Assembly (NCBI GenBank): GCA_960531495.1
Contig: OY482852.1
Location: 29,938,871 to 30,002,870 of the forward strand
DNA from: Zeus faber
Lineage: Eukaryota > Chordata > Actinopteri > Zeiformes > Zeidae
DNA: 64,000 bases
Direction of reading: 5' to 3'
Part shown: piece after piece, positions 36,886-49,449 of the stretch
Layout of the letters: each line of letters begins with the position of its first letter
How positions within the stretch are numbered: the first letter of the stretch is position 1
Notes under the pieces: generated by a model
Databases searched by the model: none
What the model was told of the DNA's origin: nothing
Seen by the model: the letters and a program-made list of their open reading frames with translations, nothing else
Translations under genes and position numbers: made by a program

Positions 36886-39747
36886 GTTATTGTCCGGCTC
36901 ACTCCCGACCACCCCCCCCCCCCCTCCACCCCCCAGGCAGGCTTGTTTGCCCCACCCAACCCCCCCCCCCCCCCCACCCCCCCAATCTGTCATGGTATGT
37001 TTTTCTCTGCTTTTCTCACTTTCTTCATTTCTTTCTTTTTTCCTCTCTCTCCTGCATCTCTCCCTGTCAAACACAACCACCCCGTCCCCCTCAAAGAAGA
37101 GGGCATGTCTTGTTTGAGACGCACACAGCCACCTGGTTGGTGACCCCTTCCTGTCCTCGCGCTCACCCCAAACCTACCTGGAGGGCAGCTGTCAGGACTG
37201 TTTAGTCTGCGCCAACATGTATTTGAGTTTCTTTCTCCCCACTGCTTATTGACACGCGGTTTTCCTCCTCCCTTCTACCTGTAAGCGCTTGAGAAAGCGA
37301 ATAGGTCCCCAGCTCGGGCTAATTGAGTGTCAGTCTCGCTGGCAGGAAGGGCCTCGAGACGGACGAGAATCCTCATTCCCCTCCTTCTTGCCACCGCTCT
37401 AGAGAATGTTTACCCAGCTCTCGGAAAGATCTGAGGTTCCTATTAAAAGATCAATCTTGCGTGTTGAATTCAACCTGCGCAAAATGTTGTGTTTGGCGCG
37501 AAAGACATGTCTCTGTGGCTCTCGGGTTTGACTGTTGAGGGTTTCTTTAGCGGATCGCCGCCAGAACAATTCACACTCAGTCACAGTTCTTGTGCAATTG
37601 TGGCACATTCAAAATAAAAAAAAGTCCAGATTGAAGTGTCGGATTAGGAATTTGCTTAATTTGTAAACCATTCAGATCCGCTAAAACGGAGGTACGATCC
37701 CTTTACAAAGTCAAGTGGAAAAGTACGATAACAAAGCCATGGGGCCGCAGGTCCCTGGAGTTGGTGTTATATGGCCAAGTATTACGGTACTTCTCAACGG
37801 CTAGTTTGTTTTGTTAGATCACTCACATCAGGTTTCCTCATCTTGAGTAAGCGCTACAGACATTAGGTGTTGCTTATTGAAACAAAGTTCACACATATCA
37901 CTTTACTGATTGAAGCCCATTGTTGTGCGTTTGCAAACGATGGAGGGTGAAGCCTGACAAAAAATGTTTTTTTGTTTTTTTTTTCATTATGCTCCTCTGA
38001 CAGAGCAGAGCAGGCCTTTCAAAATATGTACGCAAATGTCATCCACATGACTGTATTAGTTAATGGACAAGGTTATTTTTGTTGACAAAAATCTGAAATT
38101 AAAATAAAAAAAAAGCATAAATGTAAAATGTATTTTATTTATTTTTTTACATTGAGTCAATTAAGACAAAAAACACTATCAAAATCATATCGTCCAAAAA
38201 CTAACTGAAATACTTACTTTATTTAAGGGGCGTTCCATTTTGCTTTAACTGTTCTTGATTTAGCTTAAGCCAAATCTAGACTGAAATGGGTTTCTAAAAA
38301 AACATGTACTTCATCTTTAAATTGAGCTAGATATGGTCCAGAGCTCATAAAACAAAACTGAAAAAATAAAATAAAAAATAAATAAATATATTTTGATGAA
38401 GGAAAAAAAAGAAGAACACCATATAAGGGTTTAAAATACTGGAGGAAATAGAACTCACTTGAAAAAAATGATAATTAAATAAAATAAATGACCCTGTCTA
38501 TATGTCCCTTGTCTCTGTTTTCTTGCTCTCCGCCTCTTGCTCTCTTACCTTCCCTTATCTCGGCTGCCATCTCGCTCTGACTGGGCCATTGTTTCCTCCC
38601 ACTGTCAAGCTACGCACTCAAATCCAAATTCAAAACATGGCTGATACCGTTGCTCTCAGCTGTCAAACTCATCACCTCCCCTCCTCATCTTAGATTACTC
38701 GTGGCAATTGCACTCTTCCCTCCCCATCTCCGTAGGAAAGGGACTAGATTCAGTGTCAGCCAAAACAAATTAGTCTCCATTGTCACATCGGCGTGAATGT
38801 GAAACTTGCGAGTCAAACCCATTATATTAACCCAGCTAGCAGGGTCACGTCCTGCCTCTGACTTCGTTTGTAGTAATGCCGTAGATTACAATTTTTTTTA
38901 TCTCTGAGGGAGGGGAGAGTACAGATACTTCTAAAAACGTCTAAAATGGCAACTCCTCCCCTCCTTCGTCCCATAGTCTGGTCTTAACTGCAGCCATATG
39001 GTGGATATTAGCTATAATCCATCGCAGCCACATTTGACCAGTGAAAGGAACGTGGAAGTGACATTGCCTTTTTTTTTTTCTTTTTTTTTTGACACCTACT
39101 CTACAAAATCAAGTACTTTACCTTTAGGGTTACATTTATTTGTCACGCCACTGGTGCCCACAAAATACGCTCTCTGTGCCCTTGGTGTGGGTACTATCTC
39201 TGGTGACAAATTTGTACCTCACCAGTGCCATAATGGTACAAATTTTGTCTTTACTGGGTAAAGGCCATCATGCCAGCGCGACAAGGAAAAATGTTGTACT
39301 TTATTTTCTAGGGGTGTATTATTAAATAAACCCCCACAAAAAACTCAAGTTATCAGCGGTGCCTCAGGGATGGCCTCAACCACCTTCTCGAAACAACTGG
39401 CCACCCAATGTGCCAACTCACTGGTCACACCATTTTGTTTAATACATGTAACTTAACTTTTTCCTGTAAACTGTGAAATTTCTCCACTTAAAGCTGAAAA
39501 TCTGATCAATAATCAATGCAACATTTGTCATCGTGCCATTGTGAAATTCTATATATTTTCATATTTAATTGTTGACCCTACTTTTTATATATTTGAAGTG
39601 CCACCCTAATGTCCAGGTCACCCTGGATGTTCTGTGTTGTGCCACTGTTAATAACAAAATAACTTTAAACTAATTTTTTTCATCTTGGCGCATTAGATTG
39701 GAATGTATAGGGAACAAAGCAAGCCCCCACACAACCCCACACACAAG

Positions 39748-39786
<39 letters not shown>

Positions 39787-40348
39787 ACACACACACACTA
39801 TTCATCCTTCGCCTGCTTTTATTTCTAATTTCTTCCGTTTTATTGCTGGGGAGCTGAGGATTTAAAGTTCTGACCTCTGTACTCGAGGGCCCGTAGCAAG
39901 CGAACGGACAGCTGTGTGAGCGAAGCTGACATTTGGAATATGCATCAGGAGGCTCTGTGTAAGTCTCTCTGTCGCCGCATCACTGCTGCTGCACAGCCGT
40001 TGCACAACAAATGCCGCTGCACTGCGAAAGTGCACCATGGCAGAACAGTTCCCTCCGGCACGATCAGCGCGTCACCCCGTCCAGCCTGGTGGCATACCCA
40101 AGTGCAAACAGGGAATTGTCCTATAAGTCTATTTTTGCGGTTTCATGTATCAAAAATCTGGTCAAAGACTGCTGATGCTCTTGTATGTGTAGATTTGACA
40201 AATGTGTAAGCAAGTGGTTCAATATGAGTGTGTGTTTCCTTTTGCCTGTGTTTCACAGATTCTAGTATATACTGTGTAATTTAATTGGTACATCATTGTG
40301 TGCGTAGAAACACCCAAGTAACCTGCCTGGAACCTGTGTTTTGCCCAG
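36886..40348. other. VPS13B intron (3.5 kb)
   Basis: Starts with long C-rich tracts (36911-36983), contains AT-rich and poly-T/poly-A tracts (38090-38480, 39069-39090) and a CA microsatellite (39752-39798). No gene seen. Confidence 0.88.
39752..39798. repeat. (CA)n microsatellite
   Basis: CA repeat preceded by AAGCGCGCGC, with one TA interruption. Confidence 0.96.
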
Positions 40349-40543
40349 GGTGTGCTGGCTCGCAAGACTTGTCGCCTGTCGGCAAGCAAGAGGCGGAGCT
40401 CCGTGTTCAGGAGACCTCTGTCAAACGGCTGGTCGTGGGCCCTCTTGACATCAGGCTCCACAGCAGCGCTGTGCACCGCATCCTCAAGATGATCACCTGC
40501 GCCATGGACCATGAGTACGAGCCCTATTGCAAGCCGCAGCCAG
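40349..40543 (+). CDS. VPS13B: VPS13B exon, GCAGSQDLSP...EPYCKPQPG
   Basis: 195 nt, phase 1 in and phase 1 out. A diverged linker (CAGSQDLSPVGKQEAELRVQ) is followed by conserved ETSVKRLVVGPLDIRLHSSA, VHRILKMITCAMDHEYEPY. The linker replaces the human STNQQD...GTVQEKST segment. The acceptor is TTTTGCCCAG and the donor G|GTTAGA. Confidence 0.95.
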
Positions 40544-40908
40544 GTTAGAGGTCACCCAACCACCCGCCCCTCCTTTGTGTTTCACCGGACAGATTATGTT
40601 CCCCTCTGTCGCGTTGTGTTGCTCACATGTGTTTTTCGTATCAACCAAATTACTAAAGAGTCCTTGTGATGCCGTTGTACAATGTTGCCTTGTGTTTTGT
40701 CCTGTTGATTCTTTCAGTAGATTTACGCTGAAATAAAACGTTGCATTCTAGTAGCGTATGACAATGACTTCAAGTGTGATCTTGCTTTCATACGATACTG
40801 ATAAACAACAAAAAGGTAGTCATTAAATGATGGCAATTTGAGATGATTATTAATGAAATGAGAGGCCCATTTGATCAGAAACTGCATGAAAAGAACAACC
40901 CCCCCCCC

Positions 40909-40943
<35 letters not shown>

Positions 40944-41567
40944 CATTTGGCTCACCTCATTGTTATTTCCTTGCACAACCCAGTCTTTCAACACAGCGGC
41001 AAGCATGAAAGCGACGACCCCTCGGACCACGCGAGGGAGCTTCGGAATCCAAACACCTTTGGGTTTAGCGGTCGGCCCCGCGCCGCCACCGATGAGCTCA
41101 TCCCGGGGATGTTGTGAAAGCTGTGCACTGGAATGCACGCGTGTGTAATAACTGTGGCAATAAGTCTAATTTTTTTTGCCAAAGCAAAACATCCTTTGGT
41201 TTCGCTCGCTTCGGCATCTGTGATAGATAATGGATGATGGGTTGATTACTTTGGAGTGTTTGACTTGAGCCAGTTGGGGCCGTGCACTCCTTCCTGCTTC
41301 TATATAAGCCCCCCCCCCCCCCCCCATGGGCTCTGCTGGAGAAAGGTCAGCACAGTCGCCACTGCATGGGGAGGGGTGGGGGGTTGATAAATTGAGATTA
41401 GATAAGGGAGGGGAAATTTCTCACTGGAGTATTCAAAAATGGAGTGATTAAGTAAGGGCAACAATTCTTCTATAAATGTTCTGTTTCATTGTGGACTATC
41501 CCGTCCTGGCCTGTAAATTTGCAAACATTGTGGGCTTGGGTATTATTTTCAATACCGGTACTCATAC

Positions 41568-41660
41568 AGTAATAATAATAATAATAGCCTTTATTTGCAA
41601 AGCGCCTTTCATACCCAACATGTAACTCAGAGTGCTTTACATTAAAATAAGACCATCAGA
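41568..41660. repeat. Interspersed repeat tail with (TAA)n
   Basis: (ATA)n followed by GCCTTTATTTGCAAAGCGCC, then TTTCATACCCAACATGTAAC and CAGAGTGCTTTACA. I recognise this as the reverse-oriented end of a repeat common in fish genomes; the family name is not certain. Confidence 0.55.
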
Positions 41661-42202
41661 TTTTACTTTCACGACACCCAAAATGCACAAAATAAACCCC
41701 TTGCTTCTCCCTTTTCTCAAATTACTGTTTCTTTCCCATCTACTTCCTAGAATCCCTTCCTATCAAAAATACTTACACAGCCTATTTTAGAATTAGCACA
41801 TCCTTTCTCTTCCCTTACATCCCATATCTAAAGCTTTTTAAACTATTCTTCTTTTTTAGACGCTAAACTTTTTTTTAACTCTTCTCCAGATCATGTGCTA
41901 TGATCTTATTTAATTACCACAGAGTTTCTTGTGACATTCGCAGAAATATATTTTTAGTCCAGTTGATCTTTCTCAGATCGCAGTGAAATGCGTACTGTTT
42001 TGATAGCAAGAAACTTGTTAAATGCAGTGACTATGACAAACCATTTAACACTCTACATTGCCTTGACTTTGAATATTCTCTTCCTTTACTTTGTTGACAA
42101 CTTGGAATGGAAATGCTGAATTAACAGGCAAATACCACTTTGAAATAAAACCCTTATAATATATAATAATCCCTTTTTAGCAGAAATCAAATGACATTGC
42201 AA

Positions 42203-42326
<124 letters not shown>

Positions 42327-43317
42327 GCGGTTACAAGGTCAGAACCATCACTATCTTTTCCACTTGTCCACTCCTCATCATCCGCCCCCCTCTGAGAGCT
42401 CAGGAGAAATGACTCCCCTTCCCAAAACGAACCCTGCGAGGGGAGCCAACTTTGCCTGCAACTCAGAATTTTCTGAAGATGTTGCCCTGTTCACGCTAGG
42501 AGGTTGCAACGAGCAAAAAACTCACAGAGCACTTGGTCGATTATTTGTATGTTGCTCAATATAGATACAAGTAAAGAAAAAAAATAATGAAGAAACGAAC
42601 AACGAGTTTCACAGTTGGATCCGTTTGTAGGAACAGGGAAATACGGGACGTTCGTATCATCTGCGATAATCGTTTCCTCGTGCATGCGTATGCCCGGGTG
42701 TTCTTGGATTAGACGCGGCCCTGCCAGGGGAGCCCGTGCGGTTCATCCAAGGGAACAGAAAGCCACTGGGATCAGGTTCTGAGCCCACCTCAGAGCTTGG
42801 AAACCCAATTCAACCCCGGCCCCGCCTGAGACCTGGCGCCAAGGGGGTTCTCAGTAACACAGACCCTAGATGTTGTCCGCCTCCAGCCTGGACGTAGGTT
42901 AGTGGTTCAGTGCTCTGGCCGTTCCGTCCTCTGGTTAGCGCGGACCCCACAAGCCCTTCCCCTTGTTATTTTCGATCACTGATCTAGTTCCCAATAATGG
43001 CTGCATCTCCATATGCATATGTGATTGAAAACCAGCTCCTGGGAGCCAAACACTACATCCTAATTTATGCATTTTTATTTGTTGTGTATTTAGCTCATTT
43101 TTCTCACCGAAGATCATGTATACGTAGTCGGAGTAAATTGCGTCTCTCATCGGTGCACATTGAGGCACTTGCACTTAAGAAATCCAAATTTCCCAATCCT
43201 GAGGTCACTCACCCGCTGATTCAGTTTCTTTTCAAGAAAATAAGAAAAAGTGGGACTTTCAATTGTGGGACTTTCAATTGCCGAAATCTGTTCTTTGCTT
43301 ATTATTGTGTCTGGCAG

Positions 43318-43487
43318 AAGAGGTCGAGGAGAGCCAAGGTCCAGCCACAGCAGAAGAGATTGCAGGCCTGGAGGAGTTCATCCCAGCTAGACTCACCTGT
43401 CTAACTCTGCTGCAAGTCACAGTCACGATCTCCATGGCCGAGTTCAACCTCCTACACACTCTCATGCCTGTCCTCATGGGACAAAAG
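43318..43487 (+). CDS. VPS13B: VPS13B exon, EEVEESQGPATAEE...LMGQK
   Basis: 170 nt, phase 1 in and phase 0 out. It encodes EEVEESQGPATAEEIAGLEE, then FIPARLTCLTLLQVTVTISM and AEFNLLHTLMPVLMGQK. The human counterpart has PEEVASLEEYIPTR...TISMAEFNLLDHLLPVIMGEK. The acceptor is GTGTCTGGCAG and the donor AAG|GTGGCG. It is separated from the next exon by only 120 bp. Confidence 0.95.
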
Positions 43488-43607
43488 GTGGCGTATTTCT
43501 AACCGCTAAGCCTCCTTCTGCTCAAAACAATTCTTTGATTAAATTATTCTTCTTTTTTTATTTATTTTGTTATTACAAAAAACAATTTCTGCTCCTCTGG
43601 CTCCCAG

Positions 43608-43802
43608 GCTCCGTCGGGGACGGTGAACACGCCTGCATTCCAGCCGGTGCGGCCCCTGGCTGCCTTGCGCTTCCAGCTGGACAGAGTCAACGTGGAGCAC
43701 TCTGTCCCCATGTACGCTGCCGAGCTTGTCAGCGCGGTCAGCGGCCTCAATCAACCGTCCGACAACCTGCTCCACCACTGCTACGCACACTGTTACCTCA
43801 AG
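43608..43802 (+). CDS. VPS13B: VPS13B exon, APSGTVNTPAFQ...HCYLK
   Basis: 195 nt (65 codons), phase 0 at both ends. It encodes TPAFQPVRPLAALRFQLDRV, NVEHSVPMYAAELVSAVSGL and NQPSDNLLHHCYAHCYLK. The EHSVPMYA and QPSDNLLH.CY.HCYLK motifs are conserved in the family. The preceding 120-bp intron (43488-43607) is the shortest in the window. The donor is AAG|GTGAGA. Confidence 0.96.
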
Positions 43803-45546
43803 GTGAGAGAAGCAAGCGTCACAGTGGAAAGAGAAAAGGCCTTTCATCTCTTCCCACAGGTGGATAGTTCAGTCGGCCTTCGTGCAGAAAGGCTGTGTGT
43901 GACTTGACGTGATTGATTCAAACATAAGCTGGTGTTATTCATTCTCAAAATACACCCGCAGCAAAAGTTCCATTAACTGTCACGTGGAATTACAGGTTTT
44001 CAAGAAAATATTCCGTAATTAATTGATTACAAATTTTGTCAACCAAAATGCGACTTACTAGTGAAAAATATGCATCAGAATAAATCCACCCAGGGGAGCT
44101 GCAGAATGCGTGGTTGTTAGGCGCTGTCCAGTATTTTGCTGTTCATTTGTAATATACAGCATATTCTAGATACATTATATCCAGAAATTGAGTAATGGGA
44201 TCGAGCCAGGCAAAATTTTCCCTATTTTTTTCCTCCTCCTGTCCTCTGTTTTAACAAACACCATACCCACTAAAAGGGCATTTTTGGGGAAACACTGAAA
44301 CGTGTGGCGATCGGGCCCGGCTAAACATAGTACACTTCCACCAGGTCTTGGGTGGATGTGAACTATGGCATGAGGTGAATAGGTCAATCACTCTGCCACA
44401 CTTTCAACTCCACTCTGAAATGACCCTAATGGCCCTTTTTACCTGGTCCATAAAGCCTAAGCACTGACCTTACAGAGGGCATTAACCTAGTTCTTGTTTG
44501 CCTCACAGAGTGTCACTGGTTTTAATTGCATTAATGGTCACGTTTTTTCACATTCCTATGGAACAATCGGCAACAGCTTTCCACAAGAATTTTTTTTTTT
44601 TTTTGTGCTCTTCGGTGTATTCAAGGAAGCCCTTTCCAAATACAGTGCATGTTTTATGTGTCTGCAAAGAGACACAGTGCTGTTATATGTTGTTACCCAA
44701 AATATGTATGATGTTGATGTTTTACTTACTGTTTTAAACTTTATATTCACCCTTAGCGAGAATTCCAACCTAGTGTAACCACTGTCTAAAAACTTCCAGC
44801 CTTTGTCAGTCACTCACATTGAAACACTTCATGTTGAAAGACTTTTTTTCCCCCCAGCTTTTCATTGTCTTCTAATCCATCCAAGTTGATGCCTAAAGAT
44901 GTGGTTGGAATCTATTGAGAGCTTTTATGGTCTGGTTGAGCAGATGATGCTCGTGCAACATTAACAAGCTGTGAAAAAACACAAATCTCTCTGCTGGTGT
45001 TGTGTGGAGTGGCAAAGTTTGACTTTTCTAAAACAGGATGTTTTCCAGGCACACTGGCAGTCCTTATCACAGGGTCACCACAGGGTTAAATCCACAGCGA
45101 GCTGGTGGCAAAGGCCCCTCTTCAGCCAATCAGGGCCCACATCCACCTGGGCTCCAGTTCTACTTTGGGGTTCTGGCAGTGGGATCACGGCAGGGTGGAG
45201 GTCATTCCGGTTGCAATTGACGCCGTTTAGGAAGTGATTTGAAATGGGGATAAACTGAGGGTTATCTCAATGCATGCTTTATTGACACCGGTGTCTGCCT
45301 TGAGGAACTGATTGCTACCCATTGTTTCATGGGTCCAGGCTTTTAGAATGAACCTTAATAACAGTTTGGCGTATTTGCTTGGAAGTGTTTCCGTGATGAC
45401 TCTTTAACTCGAGAAACATGTGACTTCTCTCATTTAAAAAAAAAACAAAAAAAAAACCGTCTGTTGTTGTGACTAATAGGTGACCAGCCCAGGATCACAA
45501 AACCAGGCAGAGTGAAGGGGGCTAGGGCTGGTATCGCTCTGAAAGC

Positions 45547-45660
45547 CTCCCTGTTACAAAAGTGCAGTATTTAATGTTTAAAAATGCCCAGTTTTATACT
45601 CCAGAAAATACAGTATTTACAAAGTAAAGTCCCATACCAACGGAAAGGGAGAGACGGTGC
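45547..45660 (-). repeat. Fragment of dispersed inverted-repeat family
   Basis: CCCTGTTACAAAAGTGCAGT and the downstream TATTTACAAAGTAAAGTCCC, ATACCAACGGAAAG correspond to the block around 34830-34920 (same orientation) and to 3109-3195 in reverse. Diverged. Confidence 0.5.
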
Positions 45661-45881
45661 ATGTATTCAAATTCTCACAATGTAGGCATTTGCAGAAGAC
45701 ATTTTTAGGAAAAGTCACGGCATGATTAAAACTAAGGGTGCACATACTCCAATCTCTTAAAAGAACTCCACAATAAATACTCCTGCTGTTGTGTCTAATA
45801 TGCTTAAAATGAAGCTAGTAAGATCTTCTTTTAGCTACTTTGTGTTGTACAAACAGAACAAAATACAGGATTTTCTTGGAC

Positions 45882-45913
45882 TTGTGTCCCTTGTACTACT
45901 ACAAGGGACACAA
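45882..45913. repeat. Perfect hairpin, 14-bp stem, 4-nt loop
   Basis: TTGTGTCCCTTGTA (45882-45895) is the exact reverse complement of 45900-45913, with loop CTAC. Confidence 0.9.
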
Positions 45914-47040
45914 TACTAGCCATTTTCATATCATTACCGCCATTGCCACAGGTTATATCCAGTTGTTTGAAACTGATTTTCTGTTTTTATTCATTTTGAT
46001 TGTTCAATTTGCAACCATTGTATAACCCTGTAAAGAGCACCCTCTTGGGAAAAAGGGGGTTTACTCTTGGTGAGATTGCCCTGTATACATGTTTTCAGTC
46101 ATTCATGCAAATATGCTAATAATAGGCAGGGACTTGTAACAACTGAATGAGCCCTCCATTGGGCTTTCATAGCAGTTTGATGTGGGGCAGTGTTTCTTCT
46201 TTGTTCCAAGACCACATCCATCATGTCCATTTTTAGCAGTACATACTGTATAAACGCAAAGGGTACAGCAAAGTATTTACGGTGTCATTACATGTGGTGA
46301 TTGATACCAGACGGGAAAGACACTTGACGGGAAAAAAACAAACAAAAAAGCGAAATTTAGTTGCTCTGCAGTAGTCTTAATATCCTATTGTGTTTGAATT
46401 ATCTGTCCATGGTATTATGTGTCACCTAATGAGATGGTTTCACTGGAATCCCATCACTTCTTGTTTTATCAACAAGGAGCATTGCAGCCATCTACATGGT
46501 TGTTCGACCTTCCTTTGTATAATTCTCCTAAAGGGTTTGTTGTCATGCTGCCTGCACGACTGTCAACGCCGCCCAGACTATTACTGCTCTTACACTACCA
46601 CCCTGATCTGACTTGATTCCACTATCACCACCCCTTCCCCCGTCCACCACAGATGTAGTTGTAGTTCAGTATAAACGGTGGACAAAAAAAACATGGTATT
46701 ATATACAGGCCTCTTTCTGCATGTACTATTACCTTATCCATTGAATTCTTCCGACCTGTGTTTCAAACTCTTGGGCATGCAATCGTATCCCACAATGCAT
46801 TGTGAGGACAAGACGCTGGTAACATTTTCTTTCAACACGCATCACGCTGTAAGAAAATTTCGCGGCTGTATGTAGTTTGTCTGACAAGTCAATGCTTTTT
46901 TTACTTGCATGTGTAAGTACCCTGCATCATCGTATGCACATGGGAGGATGTACGTACTATGGAAGCATTCGCTGGTATAATAACACGATCCAACCTCTCC
47001 CGACTCCCGCTGCCTGTCCGAATCCTCCTATCCACACATA

Positions 47041-48123
47041 CACTCACCGGCCACTTTATTTGATACACCTGATCAATTGCTTGTCAACACAAATAGCTAA
47101 TCAGCCAATCACATGGCAGCAACTTATTGCAGTTAGGCATGTAGACATGGTGAGGATGACTTGCTGGAGTTCCACCCGAGCATCAGAATGGGGAAGAAAG
47201 GGGATTTAATTGACTTTGAACATGGCATGGTTGTTGTGCCAGACGGGCTGGTCTGAGTATTTCAGAAACTGCTGACCTACTGGGATTTTCACGCACAACC
47301 AGAAAATATCCAGTGAGTGGCAGTTGTGTGGACGAAAATGCCTTGTTGATGTTAGAGGTCAGAGGAGAATGGTCAGACTGGTTCAAGACGATGGAAAGGC
47401 AAGAGTAACTCAAATAACCACTCGTTTCATCCAAGGTATGCAGAATACCATCTCTGAACGCACAGGCTCACCAAAAATGGACAATAGAAGATTGGAAAAA
47501 TGTTGCCTGGTCTAATGAGTCTCGAGTTCAGCTGCGACATTCAGATGGTAGGGTCAGAATTTGGCGTAAACAACATGAAAGCATGGATCCATCGGCCTTT
47601 TATCAACGGTTCAGGGTGGTGGTGGTGGTGTAATGGTGTGGGGGATATTTTCTTGGCAGACTTTGGGCCCCTTACTACTCATTGAGCATGGTTAAAATGG
47701 CACAGCATACCTGAGTATTGTTGCTGACCATGTCCATCCCTTTATGACCACAGTGTACCCATCTTCTGATGGCTACTTCCAGCAGGATAATGCACCATGT
47801 CACAAAGCTCAAATCATCTCAAACTGGTTTCTTGAACATGACAATGAGTTCACCGTACTCCAATGGCCTCCACAGTCACCAGATCTCAATCCAATAGAGC
47901 ACCTTTGGGATGTGGTGGAACGGGAGATTCGCATCTTGGATGTGCAGCCGACAAATCTGCAGCAACTGTGTGATGCTGTCATGTCAATATGGACCAAAAT
48001 CTCTGAGGAATGTTTTCAACACCTTGTTGAATCTATGCCACGAAAAATTAAGGCAGTTCTGAGGTCAAAAGGGGGTCCAACCCAGTACTAGCAAGGTCTA
48101 CCTAATAAATTGGCCGGTGAGTG
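47041..48123 (+). mobile_element. Tc1/mariner element, full length with TIRs and TA duplications
   Basis: Terminal inverted repeats of about 28 bp begin CACTCACCGGCCACTTTATT on the left and, in reverse complement, CACTCACCGGCCAATTTATT on the right. TA dinucleotides flank both ends (47039-47040, 48124-48125). At 1083 bp it is slightly short for the family because of small internal deletions. The CACTCACCGGCCA ends identify a Tc1 family common in fish. Confidence 0.92.
47188..48091 (+). pseudogene. Tc1-like transposase pseudogene
   Basis: Starts MGKKGDLIDFEHGMVV, then a frameshift near 47236 leads to a stop after PDGLV. The DNA-binding region resumes in another frame (CGRKCLVDVRGQRRM). The first catalytic Asp is replaced by Asn (47514-47516, W-S-N-E-S). 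From 47744 the C-terminal half is open to the natural stop: GYFQQDNAPCH carries the second catalytic Asp, [13 protein letters not shown] the final Glu, and the end reads MPRKIKAVLRSKGGPTQY. Inactive through frameshifts and the changed catalytic residue. Confidence 0.9.
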
Positions 48124-48436
48124 TAGTCTAAAGAGATCTAAGATTTCAACAAAAAAGGCTGTGTTCTCTAGAGTGTATTCTGCTCTCGCCAGTGTCTTTA
48201 AGTTGCCGATTTGAGCAACCCCGGTATTTAACAGAACAACAACACTGTTCAAGTGTCTGATTTGTATACATATTAGCTTTTTGTATAACTTTTTTTCTGT
48301 TTAGCCTTCCTTCTGTTTATTCACATTCTCCCCTCCTGCCACATGTCTCCCCCCGCCCCCCCCCCAATTCTCTCTCATCATTTTCGCCTTTCGCTCCCAT
48401 CCTCTCACCCCCCTGTCATTCCCTCCTCCTCACCAG

Positions 48437-48561
48437 GTGTTTGGGTTCCAGGCTGGCTTGACGTGCCAGGACATTGTGGGGAGTTTCCTGCCCCTCATTC
48501 CGATCATCCCTTCCTTCAGCACTGCTCTCTATGGCAAGCTGCTCCAGATGCCTGCTTACTG
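48437..48561 (+). CDS. VPS13B: VPS13B exon (last visible), VFGFQAGLT...LLQMPAYW
   Basis: 125 nt, phase 0 in and phase 2 out. It encodes VFGFQAGLTCQDIVGSFLPL, then IPIIPSFSTALYGKLLQMPA and Y, with the Trp codon split TG|G. Human VPS13B has FGFQAGLT, then a variable segment of equal length, then IPSFSTALYGKLL. The acceptor is TCCTCACCAG after a pyrimidine-rich stretch and the donor G|GTGAGC. The next exon was not found before 64000. Confidence 0.94.
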
Positions 48562-49449
48562 GTGAGCCACAGAGAGTGTGGGGGGGATTCTCTTGATAAT
48601 ACCAGTTATTGGGTAGATGTCTTGTCGTTTGTCTCAATAGATAACTTTTAGGCATGATTTAGGAAATTGGAGTTGGGGGAAAACAAAAATACGATATTCT
48701 TTCTAAAGAGCAGGAATAGTTTTCAATTTTTTTTTGATTCGATTTTTGTATTGATGAATGATTAACAAGATGCCAACCCAAATCATGCATGCGTTCCAAT
48801 TGTCCTTTCTTACAATACAACACACGGCTTCTTAATACCATTCATACTTGTTTTACATGTGATCGACGGCGACAATATATTTTTAAAAACATTACAAAGG
48901 AGGCATATGCACGCTTGTCTGAATGAACATGTAGCACCCTGGCTAGCATCAAGGGCCACATTACATGCTGTTTATGTTGATCCCTCAAGCAGCCTCGGTA
49001 ATTGTGCCGGGGCTGCAAAAGGTAGATGGCGTGTGGGAGTTTCATTTAGTTCTGTCAATTTGAATGGGTAAATGCTGTGGCACGGTAACCCAGTGCATGG
49101 GCCACCAAACATCATGCGGCCGAACAAGGTGAACACCACTCTGTAATATGACATACAGTGGGGTTACACTGTGGTGTGTCTGCGTGGGTGTGTGTGTGCG
49201 CGCGTGTGTGTGTGTGTTGTTTTTGTGGTCTTGGGCCATGAGTATATCATGCTGGTTGTGGTCAGGGCATCATAAGGTTTTTGGTTTTTTTTCTCAAAAG
49301 TGATCGATGAGCCTGTTCTCTGGTGGTCAAGGGGAAAGGGGGGGGCTGGAGGAAAGAGTCATCGGGGAATAACTGTTAGGATGCTTTGAAACTAGAGGGA
49401 GAGAGAGGAAGACAAGGCACACACACACCGGGTGTGTGTGTGTCATTTA

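Larger units (their letters stand above)
43803..48436. other. VPS13B intron (4.6 kb)
   Basis: Holds a fragment of the dispersed inverted-repeat family (about 45547-45660), a 14-bp-stem hairpin (45882-45913) and a Tc1 element (47041-48123). No exon recognised. Confidence 0.87.

Noticed and set aside
36668..37117. Open frames of 119-149 codons around the exon at 36798
   Set aside because: They run through intron sequence rich in C (proline runs) or read the exon in a wrong frame; only 36798-36885 matches VPS13B.
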